This document shows positions 8,519 through 14,768 of a stretch of DNA of 64,000 nt, one piece after another; the first letter of the stretch is position 1, and each line of letters opens with the position of its first letter. The stretch spans positions 310,001 to 374,000 of the forward strand of contig CAVZJG010000005.1 of NCBI GenBank assembly GCA_963775575.1, given 5' to 3'. The notes under the pieces were generated by a model. That model did not search any database. It had not been told where the DNA came from and worked only from the letters and a program-made list of their open reading frames with translations. The stretch comes from Roseiarcus sp963775575. GTDB lineage: Bacteria; Pseudomonadota; Alphaproteobacteria; Rhizobiales; Beijerinckiaceae. A program made the position numbers and the translations under genes.

Positions 8519-8979
8519 GCCAGGCCGACGCCCGCGCCGCCGCTCGGCTCGCCGCCGCGCAGGCGCTCTACGAGATGGAAGTGGCCGACAAGGGGCTCGC
8601 CGACATCCTCGCCGAGTTCGAGGCGCACTGGATCGGCCGCGAGGTCGAGGGCGACCAATACAATCCCGCCGAATTGGCGTTCTTCCGCGACGTTGTCTCC
8701 GGCGTGCTGAACGATCAACGCGCGATCGATCGCGGGCTCGACGACGCGCTCGCCAAGGGGTGGCCGCTGCGGCGCGTCGAAGCGCTGATGCGCGCGATCC
8801 TGCGCGCCGCCTATTACGAGCTGAAAAGCCGGCCCGACGTTCCGGCGCGGGTCGTCATCGCCGAATACGTCGATGTCGCCGGAGCATTTTTCGGCCGCGA
8901 GGAGAGCGGCATGATCAACGCCGTGCTCGACGCCCTGGCGCGCGAGCGGCGTCCCGCCGAGTTCCCCGCGCGCGATTGA
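8515..8979 (+). CDS. nusB: Transcription antitermination factor NusB
   Basis: NusB binds boxA RNA with S10/NusE in rRNA antitermination. The 154-aa all-helical protein matches the family: an N-terminal RLAAAQALYEMEV, the central PLRRVEALMRAILRAAYYEL, and the C-terminal VVIAEYVDVAGAFFGREESGMINAVLDALAR. The start ATG overlaps the ribH stop by four bases, which fixes it; upstream sequence in the same frame is only ribH in another frame. After nusB there is about 100 bp of AT-richer sequence before the next gene. Confidence 0.96.
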   Translation: MSQADARAAARLAAAQALYEMEVADKGLADILAEFEAHWIGREVEGDQYNPAELAFFRDVVSGVLNDQRAIDRGLDDALAKGWPLRRVEALMRAILRAAYYELKSRPDVPARVVIAEYVDVAGAFFGREESGMINAVLDALARERRPAEFPARD

Positions 8980-9076
8980 AGCGCCCGCGCTTCGCTTCGT
9001 TTTCCCCAACAGAAATGTTAATTTCCGGTAAAGACTTGCGCCGCGATTGCTCCGGAATTAGCATGAACGGAGTCGT

Positions 9077-9508
9077 ATGGATGGCGTCACGTTCCCCCTT
9101 TTTCGGACGGTGAAAGCCTTGCAAGACTTTGGCGCGGAGGACGGCCGTTTGGGCATGCTCGAATGGTCGGAGCCAGTGATTTTCGACCGATTGCGCGAAA
9201 CGTATGGCGATTACGTCGCCGAGGAAGAGTGGGTGTGGCGGCTGGCTCGCCAGCATTGCCGAGTCTGGCGGGCCCTGATCGCCGGCGACATGGCCAGGTT
9301 CGAGGATCTGCAACTCGAACTCGGCGCCACGCTCAAAGAGCTCGGCCTCAACCTCGCCTGCGTCGCCGCCGCGGACGCCGGGGCCCTGACGGAACTGAAC
9401 GAAATCGTCAACGCGCGTTTCCAGCGCTGCTCGCGCCTCGCCAAGGGGTATCGCCTCGCGCTGATCGAATTGGCGAAAGGCTTGGCGCCGGCCGGCTGGG
9501 CGGCGTGA
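9077..9508 (+). CDS. Conserved-looking helical protein of unknown function
   Basis: A 143-aa, probably all-alpha protein with no signal peptide. A Trp/Arg/His-rich middle (EEEWVWRLARQHCRVWRALIAGD) and a C-terminal helix (NEIVNARFQRCSRLAKGYRLALIELAKGL) stand out. The second segment faintly recalls helices next to sensor domains of alphaproteobacterial chemoreceptors, but I would not assign a family. The start at 9077 follows CGGAG by four bases. The upstream gap 8980-9076 is AT-rich for this genome and probably holds its promoter. It is convergent with rnr. Confidence 0.65.
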   Translation: MDGVTFPLFRTVKALQDFGAEDGRLGMLEWSEPVIFDRLRETYGDYVAEEEWVWRLARQHCRVWRALIAGDMARFEDLQLELGATLKELGLNLACVAAADAGALTELNEIVNARFQRCSRLAKGYRLALIELAKGLAPAGWAA

Positions 9509-9533
9509 TCGCGCGCGCCGGCGGCGAAGCGCG

Positions 9534-11837
9534 TCAGCGTCGGCGATCCTTCTTAGCCCGCGAGGCGCGCGCGCCGCCTTTGGAGAGCATCTCGAAGCGC
9601 AGCGCGCCGGCGAACGGCGCGGCCTCGACCAGCTTGACCTCGACCGCGTCGCCGAGGCGGAACGTTTCGCCGCTGCGCGTTCCCACCAGCGAGCGGTTCG
9701 CCTCCTCGAAGCGAAAATAGTCGGCCCCGAGGGTGGCGGCGGGGATGAACCCGTCGGCGCCGGTGTCCTTCAGGCGGACGAACAGCCCGGCGCGGGTGAC
9801 GCCGGCGATGCGCGCGCTGAAACGCGCGCCGACCTGCGCCGCCAGATGCGCGGCGATCAGCCGATCCATGGTTTCGCGTTCGGCCGCCATCGCGCGCCGC
9901 TCGGCGGCGGAAATGCGCTCGGCGACGTCGGCGAGTTCGCGCCCGTCCGTCTCCTCGAGCCCGCCCGGCCCGAGCTTCATCGCCCGAATCAGCGCGCGAT
10001 GCACGATCAGATCGGCGTAGCGGCGGATCGGCGAGGTGAAATGCGCGTAGCGGCGCAGGTTGAGGCCGAAATGGCCGTAATTCTCGTGGGTATATTCGGC
10101 CTGCGCCTGCGCGCGCAACACCACCTCGTTGACCAGCGCCTCGGCGGCCTCGCCCTTCACGCGCGAAAGCACGCGGTTGAAATGCGCCGGGCGCATGCGC
10201 TCGCCCTTGGCCAGCTTGACGCCGAGGGTCGAAAGGAACTCGCTGAGTTCGCCGACCTTCTCCGCGCTCGGCGCGTCGTGGGCGCGATAGATCAACGGCG
10301 AGCGCGCGGCCTCCAGCGTCTCGGCCGCCGCGACATTGGCGAGGATCATGAATTCCTCGATCAATTTGTGCGCCTCCAGCCGCTCCGGCCAGCGCACGTC
10401 GACGAGCTTGCCCTCGGCGTCGAGGATCAGCTTGCGCTCGGGCAGGTCGAGATCGAGGGGACCGCGCTCGGAGCGCTCGATCTTGACGACGCGATGCGCG
10501 GCGTAGAGCGGCTTGATGACGCTTTCGATCAGCGGCGCCGTCGCCTCGTCGGGCTCGCCGTCGATCGCGCGCTGCGCCTGCTCGTAGGAAAGCTTGGCGG
10601 CCGAGCGCATCATGATGCGATGGAAGCTGTGGCGCCGCTTGCGCCCGTCGGCGCCGAGGATCATGCGCGCGGCGAGCGCCGGGCGGTCCTCGTTCGCGCG
10701 CAGCGAGCAGAGGTCGTTGGAGATGCGTTCGGGCAGCATCGGCACCACGCGGTCGGGAAAATAGACCGAATTGCCGCGCTCGTCGGCCTCCTTGTCGAGC
10801 GCCGAGCCCGCGCGCACGTAAAGCGCGACATCGGCGATCGCCACGGTGAGGATGAAGCCGCCGGGATTGGCCGGGTCCGGATCGGGCGCGGCGTGGACCG
10901 CGTCGTCGTGGTCCTTGGCGTCGGGCGGATCGATGGTGACCAGCGGCAGATCGCGCCAATCCTCGCGATGAGCCATGTCGGCGGGCCGCGCGCTTTCCGC
11001 CTCGGCGAGCGCGGCGGGCGAGAACACGTGCGGGATGCCGTGGGCGGCGAGCGCGATGAAGCTGATCGTGCGTTCGGACTTGACCGAGCCGAGGCGTTCG
11101 ACGACGCGCCCCGAGGGCATGCCGAAGCGGCCCTCGCGCAGCACTTCCAGCGCGACGAGATCGCCTTCGGCGGCGTCGGCGGCGAGCCCTTGCGGAATGA
11201 AGATCTCGCGCGCGCCGCCGCGCTTGTCGATCGGCTGTGCGCGCCCGGCGCCGTTCTCCAGCTCGCGATAGACGCCGAGCGCCCGCCCGCGCGTCTTGTC
11301 GAGGATCTTGACCACGCGCCCGCCGTAGGCGGGCTCGTTGGGGCCGGCTTCGGCGTCGAATTCGACCCGCATCAGCACGCGCGCGCCCAAGCCCGGCGCG
11401 GGCGCTCCCGCGCGCTTCGCTTTCGCGCGGCGCACCGGAATGCGCGGCGCTTCGCCGGATTCGCTCCAATCGACGGGCCGCGCGACGAGTTCGCCGTCGC
11501 GGTCCCGCGCGACGATTTCGGCGACCACCATCGCCGGCAGCCGGCCTTGCCGGACGAGGGTCTTGCGGCCGCGCGTGACCGCGCCGTCGGCTTCGAGGTC
11601 TTTGATCAGCCGCTTCAACGCGGTTCTGCCTTCGCCCTTGACGCCGAAGGCGCGCGCGATTTCGCGCTTGCCGACGCGGCCGGTCGGCCTTGCGCCGCTC
11701 GGCGCGGCTTCGCCGGCGATGAAGGCGATGAGTTCGTCGCGCGAGGGCAGGGCGCCCGTCGGGGCGGCGGCGCGCTCGCGTTTGACGCGCGCGGGGCTGG
11801 CGCGGGAGGCGCGCCGGGGTTTGATGCTTTGTGGCAA
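9534..11837 (-). CDS. rnr: Ribonuclease R (RNB-family 3'-5' exoribonuclease)
   Basis: RNase R degrades structured RNA 3' to 5'. The order of domains is: an N-terminal winged-helix segment (VGKREIARAFGVKGEGRTALKRLI), cold-shock domains (IFIPQGLAADAAEGDLVALEV), the RNB catalytic core with the acidic cluster TIDPPDAKDHDDAV, further RNB motifs (NSVYFPDRVVPMLPE; HFTSPIRRYADLIVHRAL), an S1 domain (ARIAGVTRAGLFVRLKDTGADGFI) and a basic tail. The frame is open to a TTG at 11927, but the first 30 residues do not look like family sequence. I therefore favour the TTG at 11837, giving PQSIKPRR... as N terminus, with AAGAAA upstream. The start is uncertain. In related genomes rnr follows topA closely; here about 2.9 kb separates them. 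Confidence 0.92.
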   Translation of the reverse strand: MPQSIKPRRASRASPARVKRERAAAPTGALPSRDELIAFIAGEAAPSGARPTGRVGKREIARAFGVKGEGRTALKRLIKDLEADGAVTRGRKTLVRQGRLPAMVVAEIVARDRDGELVARPVDWSESGEAPRIPVRRAKAKRAGAPAPGLGARVLMRVEFDAEAGPNEPAYGGRVVKILDKTRGRALGVYRELENGAGRAQPIDKRGGAREIFIPQGLAADAAEGDLVALEVLREGRFGMPSGRVVERLGSVKSERTISFIALAAHGIPHVFSPAALAEAESARPADMAHREDWRDLPLVTIDPPDAKDHDDAVHAAPDPDPANPGGFILTVAIADVALYVRAGSALDKEADERGNSVYFPDRVVPMLPERISNDLCSLRANEDRPALAARMILGADGRKRRHSFHRIMMRSAAKLSYEQAQRAIDGEPDEATAPLIESVIKPLYAAHRVVKIERSERGPLDLDLPERKLILDAEGKLVDVRWPERLEAHKLIEEFMILANVAAAETLEAARSPLIYRAHDAPSAEKVGELSEFLSTLGVKLAKGERMRPAHFNRVLSRVKGEAAEALVNEVVLRAQAQAEYTHENYGHFGLNLRRYAHFTSPIRRYADLIVHRALIRAMKLGPGGLEETDGRELADVAERISAAERRAMAAERETMDRLIAAHLAAQVGARFSARIAGVTRAGLFVRLKDTGADGFIPAATLGADYFRFEEANRSLVGTRSGETFRLGDAVEVKLVEAAPFAGALRFEMLSKGGARASRAKKDRRR

Positions 11838-12149
11838 GGTGATTTCTTGAAGGAATGGCCGAAAGAGCTTCGCGCATTGGTCGCCGAAAGGCTCAGCCAA
11901 TCTAGGGGGAAGCGGCTGTGGGGACAAGGCGCGGACGGCGAAATGCCGAAGGCGCGCGTCGCGACCGCGTCCCCTACGTGGCGACGCCCGCCGCGAATGT
12001 CAAGAATCCGAGAGATTTCAGGGTTGTGCCCAAGCGGCGACTCACACTTCTTGCGCGCCGCGCGGCAGATCGACCCGCCGACCGATCGGACGCCGGGGAT
12101 CATCCACGTCGCGCACGAAAACCTGCTGCCGGCCAAGTGCATGAACCTG

Positions 12150-12198
12150 CAATTACGCAATTACGACCAATTACGCAATTACGCAATTACGCAATTAC
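12150..12198. repeat. AATTACG short tandem array, left of the IS3 element
   Basis: Six AATTACG heptamers with one-to-three-base spacers, followed by GTGAC. The array at 13750-13818 is built of the reverse complement (CGTAATT) next to GTCAC, so the two arrays are inverted relative to each other and bracket about 1.55 kb that includes the IS. The rest of 11928-12320 (upstream of rnr) holds no gene I can support. Confidence 0.7.
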
Positions 12199-12347
12199 GG
12201 TGACGCTTGCATAAATCCCCAATTCGAAGTCTCGTCGGCCACTCCTCCCTGCCGATTGAGGCCGCGATTGCGAGCGGTGGGGGTCACGGTCAAGGCTCAC
12301 CTGAATAAGGGAATTATGCATGGACTGCACCCCTCTGGTGAGACACG

Positions 12348-13247
12348 CTAATTGAGTGACAGGGCTTCGTCCTGGTTCAGCGTTGGCGCGACCGGCCGCA
12401 GTTCGGCTTCGAACTCGACCGGCGGTTTGTAGCCCAGCGCCGAGTGCAGGCGCTGACGATTGTAGATGGTCTCGATGAAGGCGCCGATCTGCCGACGGGC
12501 GTCGTCGATGTTGGCGTAGGCCTTGCCGTTCACCTCCTCGGCTTTCAGCGTCTTCATGAAGCTCTCGGCCTTGGCGTTGTCGTAAGGGTTGCCGGGCCGG
12601 CTCATGCTGATGACGATTTTGCGCGCCTCCAGCCGTTCGACATAGTCGGAACACGCATACTGCACGCCGCGGTCGGAGTGGTGGATGAGACTTTCGGGCT
12701 GGGGCTGGCGCGCCGCGAGCGCCTGATCAAGCGCCTCAAGGGCGAGCGAAGCCTCGAGATGGCCGGCGAGCGCCCAGCCCACCACTTTGCGCGAGAACGC
12801 GTCGATGACGACGGCCAGATAGACGAAGTCCTCGGCCAGCCTGATGTAGGTGATGTCGGCGACCCAGAGCTGGTCGAGGCCGCTGGGACGCAGCGCGCGG
12901 GCGAGGTTTGGCCGGATCGCGAAGCCATGCCGGCTGTCGCTCGTGCGCGGGACGAAGGGCTTGGCGCGCAGGCTGAGCAGGTTGTCTTCGCGCATCAGCC
13001 TGAGCACCCGCTTGGCGTTGACGATCAGGCCTTGCCGGCGCAGCGCCTGCGTGACGCGACGATAGCCGTAATGGCGATGAGCGAGCGCTTCGCGTTGGAT
13101 GAGATCGCGCAGATCGGCGTCCGCGCGGGCGGGAGCGTGCGGACCGAAATGGCGGTAGTAGCCCGCGCGCGACACGTCCCCGAGGGCGCACAGGCGCCGG
13201 ACGTTGGCGTCGTCTTCGAGAAAGCCTTGCGACTCGTCGGCGGTCAT
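12348..13247 (-). CDS. IS3-family transposase OrfB (DDE integrase core)
   Basis: The catalytic subunit of the IS. The HTH_21 region (HYGYRRVTQALRRQGLIVNAKRVLRLM) is followed by an rve integrase core: DQLWVADITYIRLAEDF gives the first Asp, SLIHHSDRGVQYACSDY the second, and SMSRPGNPYDNAKAESFMKTLKAE the Glu. The tail NRQRLHSALGYKPPVEFE is typical. The ATG at 13247 overlaps the orfA stop as ATGA and lies in a run of six A residues (CGAAAAAATGA). A -1 slip there fuses OrfA to OrfB, the usual way IS3 elements make full transposase; reinitiation is the other possibility. The stop is inside the left inverted repeat. Confidence 0.93.
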   Translation of the reverse strand: MTADESQGFLEDDANVRRLCALGDVSRAGYYRHFGPHAPARADADLRDLIQREALAHRHYGYRRVTQALRRQGLIVNAKRVLRLMREDNLLSLRAKPFVPRTSDSRHGFAIRPNLARALRPSGLDQLWVADITYIRLAEDFVYLAVVIDAFSRKVVGWALAGHLEASLALEALDQALAARQPQPESLIHHSDRGVQYACSDYVERLEARKIVISMSRPGNPYDNAKAESFMKTLKAEEVNGKAYANIDDARRQIGAFIETIYNRQRLHSALGYKPPVEFEAELRPVAPTLNQDEALSLN

Positions 13248-13681
13248 TTTTTCGACGACCGCGTAGAGATGGGCGCGCCGCCGTTCGGGGGCGTCGCGTC
13301 CCAGAGCCGCAAGGCTTCGCGAAAAAAATGCAGATCCGCCTGCTGACGCCCGATCAGCCGTTCCAGTTCGGCAATGCGGGCCTGCGCTTTCCTCAGCTCC
13401 TGCGAAGCCTGCGCAGCGGGCGCGACGGCGTCCGGAGAGGACGACGGAGCGACCGCCGCGCAGGCTTCGGCGGCCTTCCAGCCCGGCTTCCGCCCGCGTT
13501 TGCGGTTGAACCCGGCCGACCCCATCGCCCGCCAAGCGTTGCGCCACTGATACAAAAGCTTCCGCTTGACCCCAATCGCCGCGGCCACCGCGGCAATCTT
13601 CTCGCCAGCTTCCAGCCGCCGCACCGCGGCTTCCTTGAACGCCTCCGAAAACTGCCGCGGACTCTTGCCCGGTTCCGACAT
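13244..13681 (-). CDS. IS3-family transposase OrfA (helix-turn-helix)
   Basis: A 145-aa DNA-binding partner of OrfB. The N-terminal HTH (FSEAFKEAAVRRLEAGEKIA and VAAAIGVKRKLLYQWRNAWR) recognises the element ends. A basic linker and a leucine-zipper-like helix (ELRKAQARIAELERLIGRQQADLHFF) follow, as in other OrfA proteins. The frame ends TCG AAA AAA TGA, and the A6 run is a plausible -1 frameshift site into orfB. The ATG at 13681 lies about 60 bp inside the right inverted repeat, with GGAGGAACC upstream. Confidence 0.9.
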   Translation of the reverse strand: MSEPGKSPRQFSEAFKEAAVRRLEAGEKIAAVAAAIGVKRKLLYQWRNAWRAMGSAGFNRKRGRKPGWKAAEACAAVAPSSSPDAVAPAAQASQELRKAQARIAELERLIGRQQADLHFFREALRLWDATPPNGGAPISTRSSKK

Positions 13682-13749
13682 GGTTCCTCCTCGGAAGCCA
13701 TGTCACCCTTTTACCCGTGTCTCAACTTCGGGGTCCACTCCAATGCACT

Positions 13750-13818
13750 GTCACCGTAATTCCCATGCGTCACCGTAATTCCGTCACCGTAATTCCCGTA
13801 ATTCCGTAATTCGTAATT
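13750..13818. repeat. CGTAATT / GTCACCGTAATTCC array, right of the IS3 element
   Basis: Three copies of GTCACCGTAATT (13750, 13769, 13783) pass into three closer CGTAATT units (13797, 13805, 13812). It is the inverted counterpart of 12150-12198. The rest of the gap up to the methyltransferase gene contains only a REP-like palindrome. Confidence 0.7.
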
Positions 13819-13889
13819 CTGCCTTTATTGCAACGTCAGACGCGAGCGCGCTTCCGCCGCGATGCAAACCCACAACCGCCTCGATATCG

Positions 13890-13928
13890 GGATTGCTTCC
13901 CCCTCGCTACGCTCGGGGTCGCAATGAC
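13890..13928. repeat. REP-like palindrome (GGATTGC ... GCAATGAC type)
   Basis: GGATTGCTTCCCCCTCGC followed by TACGCTCGGGGTCGCAATGAC. The arms ATTGC/GCAAT and an inner CCCC/GGGG pair. It is the same family as the longer copy at 24293-24382 near hemE. Confidence 0.6.
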
Positions 13929-13971
13929 GAATAGCGCGGTCGATCGCCGAGAGGCCCTCACAGCGCCCGTC

Positions 13972-14649
13972 TTAAGCCCGCGTCGCCTTCCTCACCCTCA
14001 GCAGCGTGAACAGCCGCAGCGGCGCGAGTTCGCGCCGCTCGACGAGTTCCGCGTCGGATTGCGCGGCGATCCAGTCGCCGACCGCGGCGTAGGGGAATTG
14101 CGGATGCCAGCCGAGCCATCCCGAGGCTTTCTCCATCGCCGCTTCGAGGAGCGCGCGCGGGCCGCCTCGGGCGGCGAAATGGTTCATCACGATCATCTGC
14201 CCGCCGGGCCGCACGACGCGCCACATTTCGCTCAGCACCCGCGCCGGGTTCGGCACCACGCTCATGACGTAGGGCGCGAGCGCGGCGTCGAACTGCGCGT
14301 CGGGAAATTCCAGCGCGCCGGCGTCCATGACGTGGAGGCCCTTCACCTGCCTGAGGGCGTTGCGGGCGACGCGCTCGCGCGCGATGTCCAGCATCGGCGC
14401 GCTGATGTCGACGCCGGTGACGCGCACGCTCGACGGCGTCAGCTCCAGCTCCAGGCCGGTGCCGACGCCCACCACCAGGATCGCGCCGTTCGCCCCCGCC
14501 GCCTCGACCGCCGCGCGCGTCGCCGCCAGCCGACCGGGATGAAACGGCAGATCGAAAACGAGATCGTAAACCGGCGCCCAGCGGCTGTAGGCGGCTTCGT
14601 TCAGGATTTTGGCGGAAGCCTGCGCTTCCGCAGCGCCCGAATGGGGCAT
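13972..14649 (-). CDS. Class I SAM-dependent methyltransferase (PmtA-like)
   Basis: A 225-aa methyltransferase. It has YSRWAPVYDLVFDLPFHPGR near the N terminus, a pattern seen in rhizobial phosphatidylethanolamine N-methyltransferases (PmtA). The SAM-binding motif I is ILVVGVGTGLELEL, and the acidic post-I residue is VTGVDISAPMLDIA. Then come DAQFDAALAPYVMSVVPNP and a reduced-core C terminus. The ATG at 14649 was chosen over upstream in-frame ATGs because AAGGGAAGG lies eight bases before it. If PmtA-like, the substrate would be phosphatidylethanolamine at the inner membrane; the exact substrate is not certain. It sits downstream of topA on the same strand. Confidence 0.75.
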   Translation of the reverse strand: MPHSGAAEAQASAKILNEAAYSRWAPVYDLVFDLPFHPGRLAATRAAVEAAGANGAILVVGVGTGLELELTPSSVRVTGVDISAPMLDIARERVARNALRQVKGLHVMDAGALEFPDAQFDAALAPYVMSVVPNPARVLSEMWRVVRPGGQMIVMNHFAARGGPRALLEAAMEKASGWLGWHPQFPYAAVGDWIAAQSDAELVERRELAPLRLFTLLRVRKATRA

Positions 14650-14768
14650 GACGCCAACCTTCCCTTCGCCCTTCATCCCACGCGAGGGCGGCCGCGACGA
14701 CAACGAGCCACCCTACGCACAATAAGCTCGCCGCGACAACTCCGGATTGTCTTGCGCCCGCTTCGGGT

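Larger units (their letters stand above)
12321..13742. mobile_element. IS3-family insertion sequence, complete
   Basis: The 1422-bp element is bounded by imperfect terminal inverted repeats. The left end begins TGGACTGCACCCC and continues to GAGACACG; the right end, read inward, begins TGGAGTGGACCCC and also reaches GAGACACG. The 5-bp direct repeat ATGCA lies on both sides (12316-12320 and 13743-13747), which fits the 3-5 bp target duplications of the IS3 family. It holds orfA and orfB on the minus strand. Both frames are intact, so the copy may be active. Confidence 0.93.

Noticed and set aside
13750..13818. A CRISPR array in the CGTAATT repeats, and in the TTGG repeats at 63511-63599
   Set aside because: Units are too short, spacers are one to a few bases and no cas gene is near.
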